This document shows positions 55,575 to 63,993 of a stretch of 64,000 bases of DNA, one piece after another. The stretch's first letter is position 1, and the number at the start of each line of letters is the position of its first letter. Below the pieces are notes generated by a model. It was not told the origin of the DNA, searched no databases, and saw only the letters and a list, made by a program, of their open reading frames with translations. The position numbers were made by a program, and so were the translations under genes. Where the stretch lies: assembly GCF_004745575.1 (NCBI RefSeq), contig NZ_RPEM01000005.1:177008-241007 (forward strand), written 5' to 3'. This stretch comes from Pseudotabrizicola sediminis. Its GTDB lineage: Bacteria; Pseudomonadota; Alphaproteobacteria; Rhodobacterales; Rhodobacteraceae.

Positions 55575-55658
55575 GGGTGACGAGCTGCAAGGTGCGGCAG
55601 CGGACTGTAACTCCGCCGGGGAGACCCACGCCTGGTTCGATTCCAGGGTCACCCACCA
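55575..55658 (+). tRNA. tRNA-Tyr(GTA)
   Basis: An 84-nt class II tRNA. Acceptor GGGTGAC pairs with GTCACCC (55648-55654), then discriminator A and encoded CCA. The anticodon loop CTGTAAC on a GCGGA/TCCGC stem gives GTA. It has the long variable arm of bacterial tRNA-Tyr and a T-arm CCTGGTTCGATTCCAGG. Confidence 0.95.
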
Positions 55659-55687
55659 TGTTTCATGGTGGTGTCCGACAGCAAAGA

Positions 55688-55713
55688 AAGCCGCCTCCGG
55701 GCGGCTTTTTTTT
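55688..55713 (+). terminator. Rho-independent terminator after tRNA-Tyr
   Basis: AAGCCGCC (55688-55695) and GGCGGCTT (55700-55707) with a 4-nt loop, followed by a run of T. Confidence 0.9.
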
Positions 55714-55802
55714 GCTTGCATGACAGCACACCCAGATTCAGCCAGCCATCACCGGGCCGCAAAGCCGCGCGGTGGGCCGGGATATGCAACGCAACGGTGA
55801 AA

Positions 55803-55830
55803 ATGAAAAAGGGCAGCCTAAGCTGCCCGT
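55803..55830 (-). terminator. Rho-independent terminator of tRNA-Gly(GCC)
   Basis: GGGCAGC (55811-55817) and GCTGCCC (55822-55828), loop of four, with TTTTTC following on the minus strand. Confidence 0.85.
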
Positions 55831-55842
55831 TTCAGACCGAAA

Positions 55843-55917
55843 TGGAGCGGGCGAGGCGATTCGAACGCCCGACCCTAACCTTGGCAAGGTTATGCTCTAC
55901 CCCTGAGCTACGCCCGC
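55843..55917 (-). tRNA. tRNA-Gly(GCC)
   Basis: A 75-nt cloverleaf on the minus strand. Acceptor GCGGGCG pairs with CGCCCGC, then T and an encoded CCA. The anticodon loop TTGCCAA gives GCC, decoding GGC/GGU. D-arm (GCTCAGGGGTAGAGC) and T-arm are standard. Confidence 0.96.
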
Positions 55918-55935
55918 ACCGTTTCGGTAAGCGGT

Positions 55936-55964
55936 GATTTAGGGGATGGCGCGGGTGCCTGCAA
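55936..55964 (-). promoter_or_regulatory. Sigma-70 promoter of tRNA-Gly(GCC)
   Basis: On the minus strand TTGCAG (55964-55959), 17 bp, TAAATC (55941-55936), 18 bases before the tRNA 5' end. Confidence 0.5.
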
Positions 55965-56013
55965 GGGAAAAATGCACGTCCCGCCGCATTTTTCGCAACG
56001 CCTTGTGCGGGTT

Positions 56014-56049
56014 GGAAAACGAAGGCCCCGTTCTGACGGCAGGGCCTTC
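56014..56049 (-). terminator. Rho-independent terminator of pyc
   Basis: GAAGGCCC (56021-56028) and GGGCCTTC (56042-56049) with a 13-nt loop. GTTTTCC follows on the minus strand, 20 bp after the pyc stop. Confidence 0.7.
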
Positions 56050-56068
56050 AAGCATCTGGAATAGCAGG

Positions 56069-59000
56069 CTATTCCAGTTCCACCAGCAGGTCCTTGGCGT
56101 CGATCTGGCTGCCTGCCTGCACATGCACCGCCTTGATCACTGCCTCACGGTCGGCGTGTAGCCCGGTTTCCATCTTCATCGCCTCGATGGTCAGCAGCAG
56201 ATCGCCCGCCCGCACCGTCTGTCCCACGCTGACCGCGATGCTGGCCACCGATCCTGGCATCGGCGCGCCGATGTGGGTGGGATTGCCTTCGGCCGCCTTG
56301 GGGCGCGCGGCGGTTTTCGCCTTGACCGCGCGGTTTGGCACCCGGATCACCCGGGGCTGGCCGTTCAGTTCGAAGAACACCTTCACATCGCCCTCTTCCG
56401 ACACATCGCCCACCGCCTGCAGCCGGATTTCCAGCGTTTTGCCGGGGTCAATCTCGGCGGTTATCTCCTCGCCCGAGATCATGCCGTAAAAGAACGTGCG
56501 CGTCGGCAAAATCCGCACCGGGCCGTACAGCCGGTGCCGGGCGCGGTAATCCATGAACACGCGTGGATACATCAGGTATCCGTTCAGATCTTCTTCATCC
56601 AGCATCTCGCCATCGGCCTCGTCCTGCCCCAGGTGCAGTTCCTGGGCCAGCTTGGCGCGCACTTCGTCCAGATCGACGGGCGGCAGCGTCTTGCCGGGCC
56701 GTTCGGTCAGCGGGGTGTCGCCTTTCAGCACCTTTTTCAGGATGCCCTCGGGCCAGCCACCATGCGGCTGCCCCAGATTGCCCTTGAGCATATCGACCAC
56801 GGAGTCCGGGAAGGCCAACTCCACCGCCGGGTCTTCCACCTGTGCCCGGCTCAACCCCTGCGCCACCATGATCAACGCCATGTCGCCCACCACCTTCGAC
56901 GATGGCGTGACCTTCACGATATCGCCGAACATCTGGTTGGCATCGGCATAGGCCTGCGCCACCTCGGGCCAGCGTTCTTCCAGCCCCAAGGACCGAGCCT
57001 GCGCCTTCAGGTTGGTGAACTGGCCGCCGGGCATCTCGTGCAGGTAAACTTCCGATGCCGGGGCAGGGGTGCCCGATTCGAACGCCGCATATTGCGCCCG
57101 CACCTGTTCCCAATAGTTCGAAATCTCGCGGATGGCGGCGATATCAAGACCCGTATCGCGGTCGGTATGCCGCAACGCCTCGACGATAGACCCAAGACAA
57201 GGTTGCGAGGTGCCGCCCGAAAACGCATCCATTGCCGCATCCACAGCATCGACCCCGGCGTCACAGGCGGCCAGAATGGTCGCCGCCGCCGCGCCCGAGG
57301 TGTCATGCGTGTGGAAGTGCACTGGCAGGCCGACCTCCTGCTTCAGCGCCTTCACCAGCACCCGCGCCGCTGCCGGTTTCAGCAGCCCCGCCATATCCTT
57401 CAGGCCAAGGATATGCGCGCCCGCCGCTTTCAGCTCCAGCGCCCGTTCGACATAGTATTTCAGATCATATTTCGCGCGGGCAGGGTCGAGCAGATCGCCC
57501 GTGTAACAGATCGTGCCTTCGCACACCTTGTTAGATTCCAGCACCGCATCCATCGCGACGCGCATGTTCTCAACCCAGTTGAGCGAATCGAACACCCGGA
57601 ACACATCCACTCCGGTCTCTGCCGCCTGCTTGACGAAAGCCTGCACCACGTTGTCGGGGTAGTTGGTATAGCCCACGCCATTGGAGGCGCGCAGCAGCAT
57701 TTGCGTCATCAGGTTGGGCATCTGCGCGCGCAGATCGCGCAGCCGCTGCCAGGGGCATTCCTGCAAAAAGCGGTAGGCCACGTCAAACGTCGCCCCGCCC
57801 CAGCATTCCACGCTGAACAGCTGCGGCAGATGGGCGGCGTAGGCGGGTGCCACCTTGATCATGTCAATAGACCGCATCCGGGTGGCCAAGAGCGATTGGT
57901 GCCCGTCGCGCATGGTGGTGTCGGTGATAAGCACTTTGGTCTGCGCGCGCATCCAGTCTGCCACAGCCTGCGGGCCCTTTTGCTCCAGCAGGTTGCGGGT
58001 GCCCATTGCGGGTTCGGCCCGCACCTTGGGCGCTTTCGGGGCCTTCGCTTCGGCCGCGGGCTTGGCGCGGCCTGCGGTCTCGGGGTGCCCGTTCACCGTG
58101 ATATCGGCGATATAGGTCAGGATCTTGGTCGCCCGGTCGCGCCGCTTGCGGAAAGCGAACAGGTCCGGCGTCGTGTCGATGAATTTCGTGGTGTAGCTGT
58201 CATCCAGAAAGGTGGGATGCTGCAACAGGTTGATGACAAACTCGATATTCGTGGCCACCCCCCGGATGCGGAACTCGCGCAACGCCCGGTCCATCCGCGC
58301 AATCGCCTTTTCCGGCGTCTGCGCATGGGCGGTGACCTTTACCAGCAGCGAGTCATAGTACCGTGTGATCACCCCCCCCGCGTAGGCCGTGCCTCCATCC
58401 AGCCGGATGCCGTTGCCGGTGGCCGACCGATAGGCCGTCAACCGCCCGTAATCGGGGATGAAATTGTTCAGCGGGTCTTCGGTGGTGACCCGGCATTGCA
58501 GCGCATGGCCGTTCAGCTTGACGCCGGCCTGATCGGCGACGCCGGTCGCCTGCGCAAGTGTTTTGCCCTCGGCGATCAGGATCTGCGCCTGCACGATGTC
58601 AATGCCCGTCACCTCTTCGGTGACGGTATGCTCGACCTGCACACGCGGGTTCACCTCGATAAAGTAGAATTTCTCATCATCCATATCCATCAGGAACTCG
58701 ACCGTTCCCGCGCATTCGTAATTCACATGGGCACAGATCTTGCGGCCCATCTCGCAAACCTCGGCCCGCTGCGCCTCGGTCAGATACGGGGCAGGGGCCC
58801 GTTCCACCACCTTCTGGTTGCGGCGCTGCACGGTGCAGTCGCGCTCCCACAGGTGATAGATCTGGCCATGTTTGTCGCCAAGGATCTGCACCTCGACATG
58901 GCGCGCACGCTGGATCATCTTTTCCAGATAACCCTCGCCATTGCCAAAGGCGGCTTCCGCCTCGCGCCGCCCTTCGCGCACCTTGGCCTCCAGCTCATCC

Positions 59001-59530
59001 TCGGCCAGGATTGGGCGCATACCGCGCCCGCCACCGCCCCAACTGGCCTTGAGCATCAAGGGATAGCCCACCGCCCCGGCCTCGGCCTTGATCGCCGCCA
59101 TATCCTCGCCCAGCACTTCGGTCGCGGGGATAACCGGCACCCCGGCCTCGATCGCCACCCGCCGCGCGCTCGCCTTGTCGCCAAGTGCGCGCATCGTTTC
59201 CGCCCGTGGCCCAATGAACGTGATTCCGGCCTGATCGCAGGCTTCGACGAAATCGGGGTTCTCCGACAGCAGCCCATAGCCGGGGTGAATCGCATCGGCA
59301 CCGCACATCCGGGCCACGCGGATGATTTCGGGAATCGACAGGTAAGCCCCCACCGGCGACAGCCCCTCGCCGATCCGGTAGGCCTCATCTGCCTTGAACC
59401 GGTGCAGCGACAGCTTGTCCTCTTCGGCGAAGACCGCCACCGTTTTCTTGCCCATCTCATTGGCGGCCCGCATCACGCGGATGGCAATTTCGCCCCGGTT
59501 GGCGACAAGAATTTTGCTGAACTCGGGCAT
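56069..59530 (-). CDS. pyc: Pyruvate carboxylase
   Basis: A single-chain 1153-residue biotin enzyme that carboxylates pyruvate to oxaloacetate to refill the TCA cycle. Domains in order: biotin carboxylase (about 1-455; SWGGGGRGM ATP loop, FIEVNPRVQVEHTVTE), carboxyltransferase (about 540-830; LITDTTMRDGHQS and the metal site VHFHTHDTSG), the PYC tetramerisation region, and the C-terminal biotinyl domain with Lys1119 in IEAMKMETG. Length fits the alpha4-type enzyme. It is transcribed alone and is divergent from uvrD. Confidence 0.97.
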   Translation of the reverse strand: MPEFSKILVANRGEIAIRVMRAANEMGKKTVAVFAEEDKLSLHRFKADEAYRIGEGLSPVGAYLSIPEIIRVARMCGADAIHPGYGLLSENPDFVEACDQAGITFIGPRAETMRALGDKASARRVAIEAGVPVIPATEVLGEDMAAIKAEAGAVGYPLMLKASWGGGGRGMRPILAEDELEAKVREGRREAEAAFGNGEGYLEKMIQRARHVEVQILGDKHGQIYHLWERDCTVQRRNQKVVERAPAPYLTEAQRAEVCEMGRKICAHVNYECAGTVEFLMDMDDEKFYFIEVNPRVQVEHTVTEEVTGIDIVQAQILIAEGKTLAQATGVADQAGVKLNGHALQCRVTTEDPLNNFIPDYGRLTAYRSATGNGIRLDGGTAYAGGVITRYYDSLLVKVTAHAQTPEKAIARMDRALREFRIRGVATNIEFVINLLQHPTFLDDSYTTKFIDTTPDLFAFRKRRDRATKILTYIADITVNGHPETAGRAKPAAEAKAPKAPKVRAEPAMGTRNLLEQKGPQAVADWMRAQTKVLITDTTMRDGHQSLLATRMRSIDMIKVAPAYAAHLPQLFSVECWGGATFDVAYRFLQECPWQRLRDLRAQMPNLMTQMLLRASNGVGYTNYPDNVVQAFVKQAAETGVDVFRVFDSLNWVENMRVAMDAVLESNKVCEGTICYTGDLLDPARAKYDLKYYVERALELKAAGAHILGLKDMAGLLKPAAARVLVKALKQEVGLPVHFHTHDTSGAAAATILAACDAGVDAVDAAMDAFSGGTSQPCLGSIVEALRHTDRDTGLDIAAIREISNYWEQVRAQYAAFESGTPAPASEVYLHEMPGGQFTNLKAQARSLGLEERWPEVAQAYADANQMFGDIVKVTPSSKVVGDMALIMVAQGLSRAQVEDPAVELAFPDSVVDMLKGNLGQPHGGWPEGILKKVLKGDTPLTERPGKTLPPVDLDEVRAKLAQELHLGQDEADGEMLDEEDLNGYLMYPRVFMDYRARHRLYGPVRILPTRTFFYGMISGEEITAEIDPGKTLEIRLQAVGDVSEEGDVKVFFELNGQPRVIRVPNRAVKAKTAARPKAAEGNPTHIGAPMPGSVASIAVSVGQTVRAGDLLLTIEAMKMETGLHADREAVIKAVHVQAGSQIDAKDLLVELE

Positions 59531-59703
59531 CGTTCACTCCATCAAAGAGGTGGCGGCGGCGCGGCAGGGGCGCGGCATTCCGCTTCACTCTATTGGCGCT
59601 GCACTGCAGCGCAAGGGTGCTGTGTTATCAAACCGCAAAGTTTGCGAAATATGGAGGCCGATGTTTGCACCCGCGAATTCCCGCCTTTTCGCGGCGAAAA
59701 TGT

Positions 59704-59718
59704 GAACAAGTCACGAAC
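59704..59718 (+). promoter_or_regulatory. LexA (SOS) box upstream of uvrD
   Basis: GAAC-N7-GAAC, the reverse complement of the alphaproteobacterial LexA direct repeat GTTC-N7-GTTC, lies 41 bp before the uvrD start. Confidence 0.7.
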
Positions 59719-59758
59719 AGACGCTTTTCATCCCGCCAATCCGGCGTATAAATGGGGG

Positions 59759-62137
59759 ATGACCGATTGGGATGAAAACGACGCCTTCGAGGCCGCCGCC
59801 GCACCGCAGCCAGTGCCGCTATCGCAACGTGCCATGGCCGCACGGCCCGCGCCCTATCTCGATGACCTGAACCCTGCCCAACGCGCCGCGGTTGAGGCGC
59901 TGGATGGCCCGGTCCTTATGCTGGCCGGGGCCGGCACCGGCAAGACCAAGGCGCTGACCAGCCGCATCGTGCATCTGCTTAACACCAACCGCGCCCGCCC
60001 GAATGAAATCCTGTCGGTTACATTCACCAACAAGGCCGCGCGCGAGATGAAAGAGCGCGTCGGTCGCCTGCTGGGTCAGGTGGCCGAAGGCATGCCGTGG
60101 ATGGGCACTTTCCACTCGCTGTCGGTGAAAATCCTGCGCCGCCATGCCGAACTGGCGGGGCTGAAGCCGAATTTCACCATTCTGGACACCGACGATCAGA
60201 TCCGCCTGCTCAAACAACTGATCGCCGCCGCCGATATCGACGAAAAACGCTGGCCCGCCCGCATGCTCGCCGGGATGATCGACGGCTGGAAAAACCGCGC
60301 GCTGACGCCCGCGAACGTGCCGTCAAACGAGGCGTCGGGCTTCAACAACATGGGGACCGAGCTTTACGCTGCCTATCAGGACCGCCTGCGCACGCTCAAC
60401 GCCACCGATTTCGGTGACCTGCTGCTGCATTGCGTCACCATCTTTCAGGCCCATCCTGATGTGCTGGGCCAATATCAGCGCTGGTTTCGCTACATTCTGG
60501 TGGATGAATACCAAGATACCAACGTCTGCCAATACCTCTGGCTGCGCCTGCTGGCGCAATCGCATAAGAACATCTGCTGCGTAGGCGATGACGACCAGTC
60601 GATCTATGGCTGGCGCGGGGCCGAGGTGGGCAATATCCTGCGGTTCGAAAAGGATTTTCCCGGCGCGACCGTGATCAAGCTGGAACAGAACTACCGTTCC
60701 ACCGCCCATATCCTTGCCGCCGCTTCGGGTGTGATCGCCGCCAACAAGGGCCGCCTTGGCAAAACCCTGTGGACAGCAGGCGAGCCGGGCGAAAAGGTCC
60801 GCCTGATCGGCCATTGGGACGGCGAGGAAGAGGCGCGGTGGATCGGTGAAGAGGCCGAGGCCTTGCAGCGCGGCACCCGCGGCCTTGCCCCGGTCAGCCT
60901 TGACCATCAGGCTATCCTCGTGCGCGCCAGCCACCAGATGCGCGCGTTTGAGGATCGCTTCCTGACCATCGGTCTGCCATACCGCGTCATCGGTGGCCCG
61001 CGGTTTTATGAACGGCTCGAAATCCGGGATGCCATGGCCTACTTCCGCCTTGCGGTATCACCCGAGGATGATCTGGCGTTCGAGCGCATCATCAACACCC
61101 CCAAGCGCGGCCTGGGCGACAAGGCGCAGGGCGAGATCCAGCGCATGGCCCGCGGCGTTGGTGTGCCACTGCTGGATGGCGCACGCGAAGCGGTGGCCAA
61201 GGGTATCATTGGCGGCAAAGGCGGCGGCCAGCTGCGCCAGTTTGTCGAAGCCGTCGACCGCTGGCATCAGGCCACGCTTGCGCCCGACTACAACCACATC
61301 GCCTTGGCCGAACAGATTCTCGACGAGTCCGGCTACACCACGATGTGGCAAACTGACAAAACGCCCGAAGGCCCGGGTCGCCTTGAAAACCTCAAGGAAC
61401 TGGTCAAGGCGTTGGAGCAATTCGACAATCTGCAAGGTTTCCTCGAACATGTCAGCCTGATCATGGACAATGAAACCGAAGAAGCGTCCGAGAAAATCTC
61501 GATCATGACCCTGCACGCTGCCAAGGGCCTGGAATTCCCCGTGGTGTTCCTGCCCGGGTGGGAAGACGGGCTGTTCCCCAGCCAGCGCAGCATGGACGAA
61601 TCAGGGCTGAAAGGCGTGGAGGAAGAACGCCGTCTGGCCTACGTCGGGATCACCCGCGCTGAAAAGCTATGCACCATATCCTTCGCCTCCAACCGCCGGG
61701 TCTATGGCCAGTGGCAAAGCCAACTGCCCTCGCGCTTCATCGACGAACTCCCCGCTGATCATGTGGAGGTGCTCACCCCCCCTGGCCTTTACGGCGGCGG
61801 TTTCGGGGCTGCCGCCCCGGTGGGCTTTGGCTCCGGGCTGGAAGAGCGGGTGTCAAAGGCCGATGTCTACAACTCCCCGGGCTGGCGCCGGTTGCAGGCG
61901 GGTCAATCGACCCGGCCGGTGCAGCAGCCCAAGGAGCAGCGGCACGTCACCATCGACGCCGAAGCGATTTCCGCCTTCACCATCGGCGACCGTGTGTTTC
62001 ACCAGAAATTCGGCTACGGCCATGTGACTGATATCGAAGGCGACAAGCTAGACGTCGATTTTGAACATTCCGGCCCCAAAAAGCTGGTCGCCCGTTTCGT
62101 CATTCCCGCTGCAGAAGTGGATGATGTGCCGTTCTGA
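59759..62137 (+). CDS. uvrD: UvrD/PcrA-type DNA helicase II
   Basis: A 792-residue superfamily 1A helicase for nucleotide excision and mismatch repair. Walker A is AGAGTGKT (56-63), followed by LSVTFTNKAAREM, Walker B LVDEYQDTN (about 246-254), GDDDQSIYGWRGA and LEQNYRST, then VAYVGITRA-like RRLAYVGITRAEK. The C-terminal Tudor-like domain is IGDRVFHQKFGYGHV. ATG 59759 starts MTDWDEND; the much longer open frame from 56273 is antisense to pyc. A LexA box supports SOS induction. Confidence 0.95.
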   Translation: MTDWDENDAFEAAAAPQPVPLSQRAMAARPAPYLDDLNPAQRAAVEALDGPVLMLAGAGTGKTKALTSRIVHLLNTNRARPNEILSVTFTNKAAREMKERVGRLLGQVAEGMPWMGTFHSLSVKILRRHAELAGLKPNFTILDTDDQIRLLKQLIAAADIDEKRWPARMLAGMIDGWKNRALTPANVPSNEASGFNNMGTELYAAYQDRLRTLNATDFGDLLLHCVTIFQAHPDVLGQYQRWFRYILVDEYQDTNVCQYLWLRLLAQSHKNICCVGDDDQSIYGWRGAEVGNILRFEKDFPGATVIKLEQNYRSTAHILAAASGVIAANKGRLGKTLWTAGEPGEKVRLIGHWDGEEEARWIGEEAEALQRGTRGLAPVSLDHQAILVRASHQMRAFEDRFLTIGLPYRVIGGPRFYERLEIRDAMAYFRLAVSPEDDLAFERIINTPKRGLGDKAQGEIQRMARGVGVPLLDGAREAVAKGIIGGKGGGQLRQFVEAVDRWHQATLAPDYNHIALAEQILDESGYTTMWQTDKTPEGPGRLENLKELVKALEQFDNLQGFLEHVSLIMDNETEEASEKISIMTLHAAKGLEFPVVFLPGWEDGLFPSQRSMDESGLKGVEEERRLAYVGITRAEKLCTISFASNRRVYGQWQSQLPSRFIDELPADHVEVLTPPGLYGGGFGAAAPVGFGSGLEERVSKADVYNSPGWRRLQAGQSTRPVQQPKEQRHVTIDAEAISAFTIGDRVFHQKFGYGHVTDIEGDKLDVDFEHSGPKKLVARFVIPAAEVDDVPF

Positions 62138-62155
62138 TGTCGCGTCTGCAACCCA

Positions 62156-63301
62156 TCAAACGCGTCTGGTCCGCTCCAGCCCGTAGATCAACAACCCCGC
62201 GATCAGCCCCCAGAACGCGGCCCCCACGCCAAACACCACAACCCCAGATCCACCGACCGCCAGCGTGATCGTCGCGGCAAACCGCGTTTCCACCACGGCA
62301 TATGCTCCGGCCAACGCCCCCATCAGCGGCCCCAGCAGCGCCAGCGCCACCAGCGCCACCATCACCTGTGGCGGCAAAGCCCCCAGCAGCAACAGAATCA
62401 GGGGTGAGCAAAGCCCCAGCAACACCCATGCGAAGGCATAGACCAGCCCCACCTTCCACCGCTGGTCGCGGTCCGGATGTACATCATCGCCCATGCAGAT
62501 CGCCGCCGTAATCGCCGCCATGCTGATCGAATGCGCACCAAACAGCGCCGACACCGCCGACAGCCCGCCCGTCACCGCCAACCCTTGGGTCACCGGTGGC
62601 GGATAGCCCGCCGCGCGCATCACCGCAAATCCCGGCAGGTTCTGGCTCGCCATCGTCACCAGATACAGCGGCAGGCCCAGCCCGATCATCACCCCGATGT
62701 TCCATTCAGGCGGGATGAACACCACCGCCGGGGCCGGAAACGCCAAGGCAGGCAAGACTGCCGCCCCGGTGCCAAAGGCCGTAGCGACCCCGGCCGCCAG
62801 CGCAGCCAGCACCGCCAGCGCCGGGTTCCACAACCGCACCAGTGCAAACACCGCCACCATCGGCAGCACCAGCGCCGGTGCTTCCTGTGCCGCCGCAGCC
62901 CCTTGCAAGCAAAACGGCAGCAGCACCCCTGCCAGCATCGCCGCCGCAATGCCATCGGGGATAGCCGCCACCAGCCGCCCCAAAGGCCGCACTGCCGCCG
63001 TCAGCGCCACCAGTCCGCCCGCCAGCACAAAGGCCCCCACCGCCTGTGGCATGGTGATTCCGCTGGTTGCCGCAATCAGCGCCGCGCCCGTCGTCGACCA
63101 CGCCAGCACCACCGGCACCCGGTTCCACGCCGACAGCCCCGCCGAACCGACCGCCTTGGCCAGCGCAATCGCCAGCACCCAGCTGGCGGTCTGCGCGGGC
63201 GTGGCCCCCACCGCCAAAGCGGCGGCCAGCACCAGCGCGATGGTCGACCCATAGCCGACCAGTGCCGCGACAGCCGCCGCCGATATCAAGGAAATCCGCA
63301 T
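62156..63301 (-). CDS. BenE-family benzoate/aromatic acid transporter
   Basis: A 381-residue membrane protein with about twelve helices, rich in Ala, Gly and Val. NRVPVVLAWSTTGAALIA, LVTMASQNLPGFAVMRAAGY and FGAHSISMAAITAAICMG are blocks of the BenE (benzoate/H+ symporter) family. Substrate could be benzoate or another carboxylate. ATG 63301 (MRISLISAAAV) is chosen; an extension to 63448 translates the hairpin array. Convergent with uvrD. Confidence 0.88.
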   Translation of the reverse strand: MRISLISAAAVAALVGYGSTIALVLAAALAVGATPAQTASWVLAIALAKAVGSAGLSAWNRVPVVLAWSTTGAALIAATSGITMPQAVGAFVLAGGLVALTAAVRPLGRLVAAIPDGIAAAMLAGVLLPFCLQGAAAAQEAPALVLPMVAVFALVRLWNPALAVLAALAAGVATAFGTGAAVLPALAFPAPAVVFIPPEWNIGVMIGLGLPLYLVTMASQNLPGFAVMRAAGYPPPVTQGLAVTGGLSAVSALFGAHSISMAAITAAICMGDDVHPDRDQRWKVGLVYAFAWVLLGLCSPLILLLLGALPPQVMVALVALALLGPLMGALAGAYAVVETRFAATITLAVGGSGVVVFGVGAAFWGLIAGLLIYGLERTRRV

Positions 63302-63361
63302 AAAGCCCCCGTTTGGCGCGACTATTCCGGTCTGCCCCGGCAATCGCAACCCCAGAAACTG

Positions 63362-63398
63362 AAAACGGCGACGCCCAGGGAGGAGGAGGGGCGCCGCC
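63362..63398 (-). terminator. Last hairpin of the array, doubling as intrinsic terminator
   Basis: GGCGACGCCC (63367-63376) pairs with GGGCGCCGCC (63389-63398) over 10 bp with one G-U, loop 12 nt including the CCTCCTCCC motif. GTTTTC follows on the minus strand. It separates the array from benE, 66 bp downstream. Confidence 0.65.
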
Positions 63399-63777
63399 GC
63401 ATCATTCACGACCAACCCCAGGGAGGAGGAGGGGCGCCGCCGCATCATTCACGACCAACCCCAGGGAGGAGGAGGGGGCCGGCGTATCAGGGAACCCGAA
63501 CCCCAGGGAGGAGGAGGGGGCGCAAGTTCCGCTTTTCATTCCGGCCCCAGGGAGGAGGAGGGGGCAAGACCGAACCATCGTGAGGGCCAGAACCCTCGAA
63601 TTTCGGTGGCGGCGACCCCAGGGAGGAGGAGGGGGCCGGCGTATCAGGGAACCCGAACCCCAGGGAGGAGGAGGGGGCCGGCGTATCAGGGAACCCGAAC
63701 CCCAGGGAGGAGGAGGGGGCCGGCGTATCAGGGAACCCGAACCCCAGGGAGGAGGAAGGGGCCGCCGCTGATCCGAC

Positions 63778-63801
63778 CGGCTCAGGGAGGAGGAGGAGCC
63801 G
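63778..63801 (-). ncRNA. Array hairpin 10 with compensatory base pair
   Basis: CGGCTC (63778-63783) / GAGCCG (63796-63801), loop 12 nt. Hairpin 12 at the same place has CGGCCC/GGGCCG, so one C-G pair has become T-A on both arms, supporting a conserved stem. Confidence 0.75.
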
Positions 63802-63897
63802 TTCGAACTGTGGTGGGGGCGGGTCCAACCGGACGAAGCCCCCGAATTTCGGGCGCGGCGACCCCAGGGAGGAGGAGGGGGCCGCCGCTGATCCGAC

Positions 63898-63921
63898 CGG
63901 CCCAGGGAGGAGGAGGGGCCG
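63898..63921 (-). ncRNA. Array hairpin 12
   Basis: CGGCCC (63898-63903) / GGGCCG (63916-63921) with the 12-nt loop carrying CCTCCTCCC. It is 38 bp from hairpin 11, forming a pair as in two-hairpin CcsR units. Confidence 0.75.
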
Positions 63922-63958
63922 TTCGAACTGTGGTGAGGGAAAATCCCTCGAATGATCC

Positions 63959-63993
63959 GCGGCACCCTCCGGGAGGAGGTTAGAGGGTGCCGC
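63959..63993 (-). ncRNA. Array hairpin 13, longest stem, at the window edge
   Basis: GCGGCACCCTC (63959-63969) and GAGGGTGCCGC (63983-63993) form a perfect 11-bp stem with loop TAACCTCCTCCCG on the minus strand. It is the 5'-most hairpin seen; more may lie beyond base 64000. Confidence 0.8.

Larger units (their letters stand above)
63367..63993 (-). ncRNA. Array of at least 13 cuckoo/CcsR-like hairpins with CCTCCTCCC loops
   Basis: On the minus strand CCTCCTCCC occurs 13 times (plus-strand GGGAGGAGG at 63378, 63421, 63464, 63506, 63550, 63621, 63663, 63705, 63747, 63785, 63867, 63905, 63971), each flanked by complementary arms of 4-11 bp. The loop sequence is complementary to the Shine-Dalgarno region. 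It matches the motif of the alphaproteobacterial 'cuckoo' sRNAs (CcsR1-4 in R. sphaeroides). Those RNAs are co-transcribed with a small DUF1127 gene, expected to the right, outside the window. Spacings are 42-44 bp within blocks and 66-82 bp between blocks. It is non-coding despite open frames. Confidence 0.8.

Noticed and set aside
56273..59758. Very long open frame on the plus strand running in frame into uvrD
   Set aside because: It is antisense to pyruvate carboxylase, whose motifs are intact. The UvrD family start is at 59759; the long frame is a GC-skew shadow.
63313..63983. Several open frames with repeats such as TPGRRRGPAYQ and PAPSSSLGFG in the hairpin array
   Set aside because: They are translations of the repeated RNA motif in different frames. 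Pairing of the stems and the changed but complementary pair indicate structure, not coding.
63378..63993. Possible CRISPR array
   Set aside because: Units are palindromic with a short shared core, the intervening sequences are themselves repeated rather than unique, and no cas genes are present.
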